In this document: piece after piece, positions 10,029-18,538 of the stretch
Numbering within the stretch: the first letter of the stretch is position 1
Layout of the letters: each line of letters starts with the position of its first letter
DNA from: Nocardia aurantiaca
GTDB lineage: Bacteria > Actinomycetota > Actinomycetes > Mycobacteriales > Mycobacteriaceae
Reading direction: 5' to 3'
NCBI RefSeq assembly: GCF_009708175.1
Contig: NZ_WMBB01000005.1
Location: forward strand, 124,001-188,000
Length of the DNA: 64,000 nucleotides
Position numbers and translations under genes: made by a program
The notes under the pieces: model-generated
What the model was told of the DNA's origin: nothing
The model's database searches: none
Seen by the model: only the letters and a program-made list of their open reading frames with translations

Positions 10029-10173
10029 TCGAGTGATCTGGTTCGACGGTTCCGTCGTGCGACCTTCGGCGAGGGCGACCAGTGTGTCGATGGTCGACGA
10101 CGGCGCCCGGGAAAGATCTTGAGCCGCTGTACGCCATAGGCAGGCGACGCCGCGTCGGACAACCGGTTCGGAG

Positions 10174-11178
10174 TCAGGAGTCGGCCCAGCTCAGTAGTTT
10201 GTCGACCGGCCAGGTGTTGATGATGCGGTCGGCGGGGACGGCGTTGTCGAGGGCTCGTTGGGCGCCGTAGCCGAGGAAGTCGAGTTGGCCGGGGGCGTGC
10301 GCGTCGGTGTCGATGGAGAAGTGGCAGCCCAGGTCGAGGGCTAGTTTCATGAGGCGGGTGGGTGGGTCTCGGCGTTCGGGGCGGGAGTTGATCTCGACGG
10401 CTACGTTGTGGTCGCGGCAGGCGGAGAAGACCCGTTCGGGATCGAATGCGGATTCGGGGCGAGTGCCGCGGTTGCCATCCACGAGGCGGCCGGTGCAGTG
10501 GCCGAGGACGGTGGCCCGATTGCCGGAGACCGCGCGGACCATGCGCCGGGTCATGGCGGCGGGGTCCATCCTGAGTTTGGAATGGACGCTGGCGACCACG
10601 ATGTCGAGTCGGTCGAGTAGTCCGGGCTCCTGGTCGAGGGTGCCGTCGTCGAGGATGTCGACCTCGATGCCGCTGAGGATGCGCATGGGCGCGAACCGGT
10701 CTCGGAGCTCGTCGATGACGTCGAGTTGCTGTCGCAGGCGGTCGGGGGAGAGGCCGTTGGCGACGGTCAGACGGGGGGAGTGGTCGGTGACTGCGCAGTA
10801 TTCGTGGCCGAGCGCCCGCGCAGTGGCCATCATCTCCACGATCGAGGCCGAGCCGTCCGACCAGTTCGAATGCACGTGGAGGTCGCCCTTCAGGGCGGCT
10901 CGCAGCTCACCGCCACCGAGATCCTTTGCCGCGGAGCGCAATTGGACCAGCGTGTCGGGCTCTCGCCCGGACCACGCCTGCGCGATCACGGCCGCTGTCT
11001 TCGGTCCGATTCCGGGCAGCGACTGCCAATCGCCGGAACGTCCCAACCGCTCCCGCTCCGCATCGTCGAGGCCCTCGACGATATCGGCGGCGTTCCGGTA
11101 AGCCATCACCCGGCGGGAATTCTCCCGGGCCCGGTCCTTGAAGAACGCGATCATCCGTAACGCGACGACGGGATCCAT
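10174..11178 (-). CDS. HhH-PHP domain protein (PolX C-terminal type)
   Basis: The 334-residue protein joins an N-terminal helix-hairpin-helix segment (SLPGIGPKTAAVIAQAW, about residues 52-68) to a PHP phosphoesterase domain beginning LKGDLHVHSNWSDGS (about 97-111). Further metal ligands appear in CAVTDHSPRL, LSGIEVDIL, IVVASVHSKL, VLGHCTGR, EINSRPERRDPP and SIDTDAHAP. Bacterial DNA polymerase X has the same HhH and PHP units plus a polymerase domain, absent here. It could therefore be a stand-alone nuclease or phosphatase used in repair. Confidence 0.85.
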   Translation of the reverse strand: MDPVVALRMIAFFKDRARENSRRVMAYRNAADIVEGLDDAERERLGRSGDWQSLPGIGPKTAAVIAQAWSGREPDTLVQLRSAAKDLGGGELRAALKGDLHVHSNWSDGSASIVEMMATARALGHEYCAVTDHSPRLTVANGLSPDRLRQQLDVIDELRDRFAPMRILSGIEVDILDDGTLDQEPGLLDRLDIVVASVHSKLRMDPAAMTRRMVRAVSGNRATVLGHCTGRLVDGNRGTRPESAFDPERVFSACRDHNVAVEINSRPERRDPPTRLMKLALDLGCHFSIDTDAHAPGQLDFLGYGAQRALDNAVPADRIINTWPVDKLLSWADS

Positions 11179-11219
11179 GCCTCTCAGTGTGCCCGCGGAT
11201 CCCGGCGACGTCGTCGCGG

Positions 11220-11507
11220 CTACGGACGTGTGGTGCGGTGCAGCAGGACGGCGGAACCCGTCACGACCACCAGACCGCCGACGATGAGGAATCCGTCCGT
11301 CGTATCGCGCAGGGACCGTTGCTCATCGAAGGTCCGGACCACCGCGCGGCCTTTGACGGTGTCGTGACACACCTGCCCAGCCTCGAGGGCGTGTCCGGAG
11401 CATTCCAGTGGCAGGAACAACCGAACGATTCCGACGATCAGAAGCACCAGGCCGACGCCGATTCCGATGATGTGTGCGATCGTCAGTGAGTGCCGGGTAG
11501 GCCGCAT
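11220..11507 (-). CDS. Small two-helix membrane protein
   Basis: A 95-residue protein with hydrophobic helices at about residues 13-31 and 73-89. The loop between them carries two cysteines (LECSGHALEAGQVCHDTV) that could form a disulfide if the loop faces outward. No family is recognised. It is 41 bases from the PHP gene on the same strand and upstream of it, so the two may share a transcript. Confidence 0.6.
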   Translation of the reverse strand: MRPTRHSLTIAHIIGIGVGLVLLIVGIVRLFLPLECSGHALEAGQVCHDTVKGRAVVRTFDEQRSLRDTTDGFLIVGGLVVVTGSAVLLHRTTRP

Positions 11508-11640
11508 GGCATTCCTCAGAGCGTGGATCAGGCTCCCGGAAGCGTAGAGGTTGTGGTCGCCATGCGCAGCCCTGTGTGACAGCCACCGCTCGTAAGCGGG
11601 GGATCCCAGCCGGTTACGCCGAGCGGCGCGATGCGTCCGG

Positions 11641-12582
11641 TCATGCTTGCGGGGCTCCTTCCGGAGTCAGGGCTACGTGGCGGCGCAGGAAGTCGAGTTG
11701 GTCGGCGACGACGCGTTCGAAGGCCGCGCCGCGGTAGATGTCGAAATGGCCGTCGGCACAGGTGCGAACCTCACCGCGTGGCGCCCGCGCCGCGTAGCGC
11801 AGCGTGGGTTTCGCCGGTGCGACGGAATCGGTTTCGCAGACCGCGAAGAGGATCGGCACCTCGATGCGATCGGTGAGCCTGCCCGGTCGATCGGTCAGGA
11901 TGTCGAACACGACGCGGGCCGCGGCCTCGTTACGGAAATCCGACCCGGGCGGAACCAGCGCCAAATAGCCGGATTCGGCGTCGGGCGCGGTCATCAGGGC
12001 GGTGCCGTGCACGGGCCCGGCGGTGGTGATCATGTACGGGGCTCGGCCCAGCAGAGCGCCGACGACGTCTCGGACACCGGCGAGAGTGGCCTTCACCGAA
12101 TTGATCGGCGGAATCGCCAGGGTGGAGGCGATGCCATCGGTGAAGGGGCACTGGGCGATGGCGGCGACCAGCCCGGCCGGGCGCTGGGCCGCGGTGTAGA
12201 TGGCGTGCCCGCCGCCGAAGGAAGTGCCCCAGGCCACGATTCGATCGCCGTCCACCTGCGGCAGCCGGCGCGCGAAGGCGATCGCGGCGGCCCAGTCGGC
12301 GCGCTGTTCGCGTGTCGAGAGCAGGTAGCGCGGCATGCCCTCGCTGTCGCCGAAGTGGCGGTAGTCGAACACCAGGCACGCGTACCCGGCGGCGGTGAAC
12401 CGTTCGGCGTAGGCGGCCAGGCCCATGGCGCGGATCGCGCCGAGCCCGTGCGCCATGACGATCACCGGCGGGCGCGCGCCGGATCGGCCGTCGGGCAGGT
12501 AGAGGGTCGCGGCGCAGCGAGCGCCGTCCTCGGACGGGAACCACACGTCGTGTCGGGTTGCGCCCGTACCGGTTTCGCTCAT
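11641..12582 (-). CDS. Alpha/beta hydrolase partnered with flavin monooxygenase
   Basis: A 313-residue serine hydrolase of the dienelactone/X-Pro-peptidase-like group: VIVMAHGLGAIRAMGLAAYA forms the oxyanion region, FDYRHFGDSEG the next loop, WGTSFGGGHAI the nucleophile elbow, and CETDSVAP with DGHFDIY the acid and histidine. The start ATG 12582 overlaps the monooxygenase stop by four bases. The pair is therefore one operon: oxygenation of a ketone or similar substrate followed by ester hydrolysis is a reasonable guess. Longer open frame upstream of 12582 is antisense to the monooxygenase and was not used. Confidence 0.86.
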   Translation of the reverse strand: MSETGTGATRHDVWFPSEDGARCAATLYLPDGRSGARPPVIVMAHGLGAIRAMGLAAYAERFTAAGYACLVFDYRHFGDSEGMPRYLLSTREQRADWAAAIAFARRLPQVDGDRIVAWGTSFGGGHAIYTAAQRPAGLVAAIAQCPFTDGIASTLAIPPINSVKATLAGVRDVVGALLGRAPYMITTAGPVHGTALMTAPDAESGYLALVPPGSDFRNEAAARVVFDILTDRPGRLTDRIEVPILFAVCETDSVAPAKPTLRYAARAPRGEVRTCADGHFDIYRGAAFERVVADQLDFLRRHVALTPEGAPQA

Positions 12583-13973
12583 CGCCCCACCGCCTCGGCG
12601 TCGCGGTTCCGGCGCGCGGCGACGCTGGCGGTCGGGCGGTCGGCGCGCGAGAGCCCGCCCGGGCGGGTGGCGCCGCGTCGGCGTTCCAGGCGCAGATCGC
12701 GCATGTAGTCGTCGAAGTCGACCTGGATGGTGTGGCGTTTGGAGGCGACGTAGCGACGCTGGAGGCCGCGCTGGTGCGCGGTGATCTCCCGCTGCATCTC
12801 GGCCGGTCGGGGCAGGTGATAACGGCCCTCGAGATGGTCGGCGATGAGGTGGGCCTGGCGTTCGGCGATCGGCATGATCGCGCCCAGCGGCTGCACGAGT
12901 CCGACGAAGTACAGGCCCGGCACCTCGGGGTGGAACAGACGGCGGTACAGACGGATCCGGTTGTCGTCGGACGGGTCCAGGAATCCGGGGTCGAAGAACG
13001 GGAAGCTGATCTTGTAGCCCGTGCAGAACACCACCAGATCCGCGGTCACGCGGCGGCCGTCGGTGAACACCACCTCGTCGCCGTCGAAGCGGTCGATGTT
13101 CGGCATCGGGGTGATGGCGCCGTGCGCGAGCCGGTCCAGGATGCGGCTGGACATGGTCGGATGTGCCTGAGCGAACTTGTGATTCGGCTCCGGCAATCCG
13201 TAGCGGGTCATCGGGCCGGTCGCCGCGGCCATCAGCTTGCGCGCCAGCGGCCAGCGCAGCAGCGACGGGAACCATTCGGCGGCCCCGATCTGATCGTAGG
13301 GGCGGCCCCACACGTACTTGGGGATCACATGCACGCCGCTGCGCGCCGAAAGATAGGTCTGGGCAGCGTGATAGGAGGCGTCCACCGCGATGTCCATCGC
13401 GGAGTTGCCCATGCCCAGCACCACGACCCGGCGACCGGTCAACTGGGCTTCCTCGGTGTAGGCGTGCGAATGCATGATCTCGCCGCGGAATTCGCTCGCG
13501 CCCGGGAACATGGGCTCGGGCAGGCGCGGATCCCAGTGATGACCGTTGGCGACCAAGACCGCGTCATACAGCACGGTCTCACCGGTCGAGAGGGTCACCT
13601 CGAAGGTGCCGTCCGGCTGGGGCGCGACGTGGTCGACGCCGACACGGAAGCGGATGCGGTCGGCGAATCCGAAATGCCGCACGTACGAGTCGAAGTAGTC
13701 CGCGATCTGATCGTGGCGGGCGAAGTCGGGCAGATGCCCCGGCATCGGGAAATCGCTGAACTCCATGCGCTGGCGCGAGGTGTTGATGTGCAGCGACGTG
13801 TACGCCGCTGACACACCGTTGCTGTTGCCCCACACCCAGTTGCCGCCGACCCGGTCGGACAGCTCGTAGCAGTCGACGTCGATGCCGCGTTCGGCCAGCA
13901 CCTTCACCGCGGCGATCCCCGAGGAGCCCGCGCCGATGACGCAGACCCTCGGCTCGTTGGAATTGATGGACAT
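12579..13973 (-). CDS. FAD-dependent monooxygenase (FMO family)
   Basis: A 464-residue flavoprotein with the FAD-binding motif VIGAGSSGIAAVKVL at residues 10-24, the NADPH-binding motif VVLGMGNSAMDIA and between them FRGEIMHSHAY, which fits the FMO signature FxGxxxHSxxY better than the Baeyer-Villiger version. VVFCTGYKISFPF is the usual C-terminal ATG-like motif. ATG 13973 was chosen for AAAGGAGTGCGAGTC just upstream. It is divergent from a TetR gene and preceded by two operator copies, so expression is probably induced by a small molecule. Confidence 0.9.
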   Translation of the reverse strand: MSINSNEPRVCVIGAGSSGIAAVKVLAERGIDVDCYELSDRVGGNWVWGNSNGVSAAYTSLHINTSRQRMEFSDFPMPGHLPDFARHDQIADYFDSYVRHFGFADRIRFRVGVDHVAPQPDGTFEVTLSTGETVLYDAVLVANGHHWDPRLPEPMFPGASEFRGEIMHSHAYTEEAQLTGRRVVVLGMGNSAMDIAVDASYHAAQTYLSARSGVHVIPKYVWGRPYDQIGAAEWFPSLLRWPLARKLMAAATGPMTRYGLPEPNHKFAQAHPTMSSRILDRLAHGAITPMPNIDRFDGDEVVFTDGRRVTADLVVFCTGYKISFPFFDPGFLDPSDDNRIRLYRRLFHPEVPGLYFVGLVQPLGAIMPIAERQAHLIADHLEGRYHLPRPAEMQREITAHQRGLQRRYVASKRHTIQVDFDDYMRDLRLERRRGATRPGGLSRADRPTASVAARRNRDAEAVGR

Positions 13974-13989
13974 GACTCGCACTCCTTTA

Positions 13990-14017
13990 TGACCGGCGGT
14001 CATATGACCGGTGGTCA
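13990..14017. promoter_or_regulatory. Tandem TetR operators, TGACCNNNGGTCA twice
   Basis: Two 13-bp perfect-arm palindromes, TGACCGGCGGTCA (13990-14002) and TGACCGGTGGTCA (14005-14017), have centres 15 bases apart. They lie between the divergent monooxygenase and TetR genes, 17 bases from the monooxygenase ATG. Spacing and symmetry suit two TetR dimers binding side by side and repressing both directions. Confidence 0.82.
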
Positions 14018-14072
14018 CTGTAAGATCGGAGCCGTCGCCCAGTCAATAGACCGCAGGCAGAGGAGGTCGGTC

Positions 14073-14720
14073 GTGCCGACAGGAACATGGGACCGGCTCG
14101 CGCCACAGCGCCGCGCCGCGGTGGTCGCCGCGGCCGAGGCCGAATTCGCCGCGCGCGGGTTCAGCGGAGGCAGCCTCAACACCATCTGCCGCGAGGCCGG
14201 CGTCTCCAAGGGCAGCCTGTTCCAGTACTTCGCCGACAAGGCCGACATGTACGTCCACCTGGCCGAACTGTCCAGCGAACGGATCCGCTCCGCCATCGAG
14301 GCCGTCGCGAACGAACTCGACTGGGAGGCCGACTTCTTCGGCTCCCTCGAGTCCCTGCTCGAAGCCTGGGTCCGCTACTTCTACGACCACCCGCTCGAAC
14401 GCGCGATGACCGCCGCCGCCAATCTCGAGCCCGACCCGGTCGCCCGCACCGCGGTCCGCGAAGCCGTCAACCGCCACTACCTGGCCGTCCTGCAACCCCT
14501 GTTCGACGCGGCGTCCGCTCTCGGAGCCCTCCGCCCCGGCACCGACACCCAGGTCCTGCTCTCCCTGCTGCTCCTGCTGCTCCCGCACCTGGCCATAGCC
14601 CCCCACGTCCCCGGCCTGGACCCGCTGCTCGGCCTGGCAGACGGCGACGCCGACCACGCCGTCGCCATCGCCCACCGCATGGTGAACACGGTGTTGGACC
14701 CGTACCGCGCCGACGGCTGA
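14073..14720 (+). CDS. TetR-family repressor of the monooxygenase operon
   Basis: The 215-residue protein has an N-terminal TetR DNA-binding domain, with AEAEFAARGFSGGSLNTICREAGVSKGSLFQYFADKADMYVHLAE spread over residues about 19-63 (written here in family order: helix, turn, recognition helix SKGSLFQYF). GTG 14073 follows AGGAGG at 14060-14065, which fixes the start. The C-terminal half is helical and leucine-rich and should bind the inducer. It probably controls the divergent monooxygenase/hydrolase operon and itself through the two 13-bp palindromes. Confidence 0.9.
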   Translation: MPTGTWDRLAPQRRAAVVAAAEAEFAARGFSGGSLNTICREAGVSKGSLFQYFADKADMYVHLAELSSERIRSAIEAVANELDWEADFFGSLESLLEAWVRYFYDHPLERAMTAAANLEPDPVARTAVREAVNRHYLAVLQPLFDAASALGALRPGTDTQVLLSLLLLLLPHLAIAPHVPGLDPLLGLADGDADHAVAIAHRMVNTVLDPYRADG

Positions 14721-14736
14721 CCGGTAGGATCGGGTC

Positions 14737-15234
14737 ATGACCGAGCGCAAACCGCCCGGGCTCTCCTTCGAATCATGGATCGACAAACAGGTTCGCGAGG
14801 CAACGGAGCGGGGCGAATTCGACAACCTCAGGGGTGCGGGCCAACCCATCCCGTCCGGCGCCGCCGACGAAGACTGGTGGCTCCGAAGCTATTTGAAGCG
14901 TGAGGGCGTTGGTGCCGACGCTCTCCTGCCGGAATCGATCGTCCTCCGCCGGGAACGCGAACGCATCCAGGAAACCGTCCGAGACATGCCCTCCGAGAGG
15001 GAAGTTCGCGAAACGGTGACCTCCCTCAACGACCGCATAGTCAGCTATCTTCGCATGCCCAGCGGCCCGCACGTCCCGATCGGCCCGCTGAAGGTGGACG
15101 AGGTCGTCCAAACCTGGCGTGGCGAACGTGATGCGGCCCGAGCAGCGCGCACATCGGCCGTACCGACGCCTGCCTCCACATCCGAGCAAACCGTCGGACG
15201 CCGATGGTGGCGTAGAGGTCCGAAAGGCGAATAG
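14737..15234 (+). CDS. DUF1992 (DnaJ-homologue subfamily C-like) protein
   Basis: A 165-residue protein whose first 70 residues match DUF1992: SFESWIDKQVREATERGEFDNL, then GAGQPIP and WWLRSYLKREGV. The family is found in bacteria and in human DNAJC28 and has no established function. The C-terminal 60 residues are basic and low in complexity. The gene lies 16 bases after the TetR stop, so read-through transcription is likely, but the two need not be functionally linked. Confidence 0.85.
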   Translation: MTERKPPGLSFESWIDKQVREATERGEFDNLRGAGQPIPSGAADEDWWLRSYLKREGVGADALLPESIVLRRERERIQETVRDMPSEREVRETVTSLNDRIVSYLRMPSGPHVPIGPLKVDEVVQTWRGERDAARAARTSAVPTPASTSEQTVGRRWWRRGPKGE

Positions 15235-15300
15235 CCGACGCCGATCGGGCCTCCAGCAGGATTTCGACACGGCCGACAGGGATCTCATCTTTGCGCTCGG

Positions 15301-15423
15301 TCAGCGGCCGGTGAAGGTTTCGTCGTCCCAGTCCGCACGGTCTCGCCGTGCCCGGATGTCATCGGTCGAGAAGAGGGGCCTCTTCACGGGCTCGCATCTG
15401 CGGTGAATTCGCCTGGGCCTCAT
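15301..15423 (-). CDS. Possible 40-residue ORF after the P450 gene
   Basis: A short frame starts at ATG 15423, six bases after the P450 stop, with a second possible start GTG 15387. The peptide ends KRPLFSTDDIRARRDRADW then DDETFTGR and uses the GC-rich third positions typical of coding DNA here. It resembles no family I can name. It may be a small co-transcribed protein or the tail of a lost gene. Confidence 0.35.
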   Translation of the reverse strand: MRPRRIHRRCEPVKRPLFSTDDIRARRDRADWDDETFTGR

Positions 15424-15428
15424 CTTCT

Positions 15429-16610
15429 TCACGGAACGGCCAACGGCAGGGCGGGCGGGAAGATCACCGGCACCGACACGGGTGCGCGGTGGAACGCGCT
15501 CGTCCGCCATTCGAGCTGGTCTGTCGGCATGGCCAATTCGAAATCGGGTAGCGCGTCGAGAAGTTGGTCGAGTGCCTCCTGCACGATGACCATGGCCACG
15601 GATTGGGCCGGGCACGAGCGTGATCCGGCCCCCCAGGCCAGATGAGAGCGGTTGCCGGTGCGGTCGCCCGCCACCGCGGGATCGGAATTGCACCCGGTCG
15701 AACTGATGATCACCGGTTGGTCGACCGGCAGCCACGCATTCTCGACCGCCTGGGGTTGACGGGGATAGCGAGCGCACGAATTGGCCAATGGGGGATTGGC
15801 GAACAACACCTCGTCGATCGCGTCCCGCACGGTCAGCGCGCCGGCGAGCAGGTCATCGTGGAACTGCCTGTCCGTCAGCATCAACAGCACCGTGTTGACG
15901 ATCAGATTCCAGGTGGGTTCACCGCCTCGGGCATAGAGGACCGCGAGCTGCGCGACGATCTCGGTATCGTCGAGCCCGGCCGGATGGGAAACGAGCCGTG
16001 AGATCACGTCCGGGCCGGGATCGCGCCGCTTGGTGGCAACGGCCTCGCGCAGGATCTCGTTCCAGCTCTGGTTGCGCCGGTCCGAGGTCTCCGCGTCGGG
16101 CGCGTCGCGCAGGGCGGCCATCGCGACGAATACCCGCTCGCCCATCTCCTGCGACAGGCCGAGCACGCTGTTGACCACCCGCATGGTCAGCGGCACCGCG
16201 TACTGGTCGAGCAGATCGGCCTGTCCCGCACTGCAGAATTCGTTGATCAACGGCACCGCGACGGCCTCGACCTCGCGACGCAACTTGAAGAGATCGACAG
16301 CTCGCAGTGTCTCGAGGTACGCGGGCCGATAGCGTGTGCGGTGTTCGTTCTCCGCCCCGGATCCCACCGTGCCCCACTCCATGAGCGGCAGGACGGGGCA
16401 ATGCTCGGGAAGACTCGACTGCCATCCTCGCGAATCGGCGGGAAACCGGTCCGGATCACTCAAAATGCGCAGTGCCGCGCGGTATCCGATCACCAGGGTC
16501 GCCGAAACCCCCTGCGCCACTTCCACGGGGACGAGCGGACCGTACCGGCTCCGCATCCGGTCGTACGCGGTATGGGGATCGGCTGCGAACTCGGGCGAAT
16601 GCAATCTCAT
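15429..16610 (-). CDS. Cytochrome P450 lacking the ExxR motif (CYP157-like)
   Basis: The 393-residue protein has the P450 heme-binding loop WGAGSRSCPAQS with the thiolate ligand at Cys333, and an I-helix region YARGGEPTWN. The K-helix reads DEVLFANPP, so Glu267 is followed three residues later by Phe270 where nearly all P450s have Arg. The N-terminal text, HSPEFAADPHTAYDRMRSRYGP and VIGYRAALRILSDPDRF, resembles the actinobacterial CYP157 family, where loss of ExxR is documented. Those genes usually sit in conservon operons; no GTPase, roadblock or DUF742 gene is next to this one. Confidence 0.87.
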   Translation of the reverse strand: MRLHSPEFAADPHTAYDRMRSRYGPLVPVEVAQGVSATLVIGYRAALRILSDPDRFPADSRGWQSSLPEHCPVLPLMEWGTVGSGAENEHRTRYRPAYLETLRAVDLFKLRREVEAVAVPLINEFCSAGQADLLDQYAVPLTMRVVNSVLGLSQEMGERVFVAMAALRDAPDAETSDRRNQSWNEILREAVATKRRDPGPDVISRLVSHPAGLDDTEIVAQLAVLYARGGEPTWNLIVNTVLLMLTDRQFHDDLLAGALTVRDAIDEVLFANPPLANSCARYPRQPQAVENAWLPVDQPVIISSTGCNSDPAVAGDRTGNRSHLAWGAGSRSCPAQSVAMVIVQEALDQLLDALPDFELAMPTDQLEWRTSAFHRAPVSVPVIFPPALPLAVP

Positions 16611-17301
16611 GCGCCCTCATCCCTCACCGCGTGGTGAGCATCTGACTCCGAACCCACACGCGCTCGGAAAACATAAGTTACCAAGGTGTAGCTCCCATGA
16701 ACGGACGGTATGCGACCGTCTCCACGAGCCTCGGCGCAACGATCACCCAGGATCGAGAAAGGTCCCATCTTGCTGCTGGAACGCCAGCGGCACGTATCCA
16801 CTTGCCTCGCGATGGGATACGTCGACGCCGTCGTCGGTTCGCCAGCGGCACTCCCACTTCGAGAAAACATTCAGCGCACACGCGTGAGACACGTCGACCT
16901 ACGAGATGCGTTTCGCTGGAACGTGTTTCGATCGTGCCGGAATGGTACCGCAAACAATGGTGAAGGCGCAGCGAACACTGCGGTGCCAACCGCCGCCTCA
17001 TCCGCCCTCACCCGCCACCGCCAATCGCCGAGGCCCGGCCCCGTCGACCCGACACCGCCCCACCCGCAACCCATCCCGACGTTCAACCCGATGTTGCGGC
17101 CCGTTCACCACCGCGCGATCCCGCCCACCCTCCCGTCCTCGAGTCACGTCCGTGCGTAGGAGACGTGAACTCCTCGAAAAGCAGGGGCCTTCGGACGAAT
17201 TCTGGCTTTGGTCAACGACGTCTCCGACGCCGGCAAGACAAGGCTGCCGCCACCTGGATGAGCGGCCGGTTCGGCGGGTGAGGGCGGGTTAGGCTCGGGG
17301 G
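16611..17301. other. 691-base stretch without a recognisable gene
   Basis: Several short frames cross this interval on both strands, but none shows a family motif or the strong third-position GC bias of neighbouring genes. It includes the upstream region of the P450 gene, with a locally AT-richer patch near 16665-16685 that could hold a promoter. Confidence 0.5.
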
Positions 17302-17754
17302 GTGCCGACTCTGTTGATCATTCATCACACGCCGTCGCCGTTCATGCAGGAGATGTTCGAGGCCGTGGTGGCGGGGGCTACGGATCCAGAGATCGAGGGG
17401 GTTGATGTCGTGCGGCGGGCGGCGCTGGGGGTCACTGCCAGCGATGTGCTCGAGGCGGACGGGTATCTGCTTGGGACGCCCGCGAATCTCGGATACATGA
17501 GTGGGGCGCTCAAGCACGCGTTCGACACCTTCTATTACCCGTGCCTGGATTCGACCGAGGGCCGGCCCTATGGGCTGTACATCCATGGGAATCAGGGGAC
17601 CGAGGGGGCCCAGCGAAGTGTGGAGGGGGCCACTACCGGGCTCGGGTGGGAGAAGGTGGCGGCGCCGGTGATCGTCTCGGGGAAACCGGAGAAGGCGGAT
17701 ATCGAGCGGTGCTGGGAGCTTGGGGCTACGGTCGCGGCGCGGCTCATGGGGTGA
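17302..17754 (+). CDS. Flavodoxin/NADPH-dependent FMN reductase-like protein
   Basis: A 150-residue protein from GTG 17302. It has a flavodoxin-like fold pattern: a first strand LLIIHHTPSPFMQEMFEAVV providing the phosphate-binding loop, EADGYLLGTPANLGYMSGALKHAFD as the second flavin loop, and GLYIHGNQGTEGA as the third. Such proteins bind FMN and reduce quinones, metals or unknown acceptors. It stands alone between a 691-base gap and a two-component cluster. Confidence 0.8.
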   Translation: MPTLLIIHHTPSPFMQEMFEAVVAGATDPEIEGVDVVRRAALGVTASDVLEADGYLLGTPANLGYMSGALKHAFDTFYYPCLDSTEGRPYGLYIHGNQGTEGAQRSVEGATTGLGWEKVAAPVIVSGKPEKADIERCWELGATVAARLMG

Positions 17755-17845
17755 GAGTCTGGTTCCCCCGAATTCTGGTGGCTGACACATTCGGCGGGGT
17801 GGCGGTCATACTCGAGAGGGCGTTCTCGGGGAACGTCGCTTTGGA

Positions 17846-18538
17846 GTGTGGGAAGAGGTGACGGCCGCCGTGGAGGCGCAAGAGTCGGGGATACGCCGGA
17901 TCGGGCTGGTCGAGGACCATGAGTCGGTGGCGATCGGGTTGTCGGCCATGTTGGCTCCCGAGGCCGATCTGGAGTTGGTGATCACTGCGGGCACCGTGGC
18001 GGAATTGCTATCGGCAGGGCCACGATTGGATCTGGTGGTGCTGGATCTGCGGCTCGCGGACGGGTCCTCGCCCGAAGACAATGTGCGGGCGCTGCGGGCG
18101 CGGGGGATCGAGGTGCTGGTGTTCACCGGGGCGGACAATCCGTTCCTGGTGCGGTCGGCCGCTCGGGCGGGCGTGTTGGGTGTGGTCCGCAAGTCCGAGG
18201 ACATGCCGACGGTGGTCGCGGCGGTGCGCCGGGCCGCGCACGGCGAACAGGTGGTGACCACCGACTGGGCCGCCGCGATCGACGGTGACCCGCAGCTGTC
18301 GGATGTCGGGTTGAGCCCGCGTCAGCAGCAGGTGCTGCAGCTGTACGCCTCGGGGGAGAAGGCATCGCGGGTCGCCCGCATGACCGGCCTGTCCGAGCAG
18401 ACCGTCAACGACTATCTGGGTCGTATCCGGCAGAAGTACGCCGACGCCGGCCGCCCTGCCCCCACCAAGACCGATCTGTACAAGCGGGCCGTCGAGGACG
18501 GGTGGCTGCCCGTTCCCGAGCGGAATCCGCGGACATGA
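17846..18538 (+). CDS. NarL/LuxR-type response regulator
   Basis: About 230 residues from GTG 17846; GTG 17858 or 17870 are also possible. The receiver has IGLVEDHESVAIGL with the acidic pair, the phospho-acceptor Asp67 in VVLDLRLADG, and VFTGAD and VVRKSEDM for the conserved Thr and Lys. The C-terminal LuxR domain reads GLSPRQQQVLQLYASGEKA then VARMTGLSEQTVNDYLGRIR. Its stop overlaps the kinase ATG (ATGA), so regulator and kinase form one operon. Confidence 0.92.
   Translation: MWEEVTAAVEAQESGIRRIGLVEDHESVAIGLSAMLAPEADLELVITAGTVAELLSAGPRLDLVVLDLRLADGSSPEDNVRALRARGIEVLVFTGADNPFLVRSAARAGVLGVVRKSEDMPTVVAAVRRAAHGEQVVTTDWAAAIDGDPQLSDVGLSPRQQQVLQLYASGEKASRVARMTGLSEQTVNDYLGRIRQKYADAGRPAPTKTDLYKRAVEDGWLPVPERNPRT

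Noticed and set aside
11641..13311. 556-codon fusion form of the hydrolase
   Set aside because: The extra N-terminal part is an out-of-frame reading of the monooxygenase gene, and ATG 12582 gives the usual hydrolase length with an ATGA overlap.
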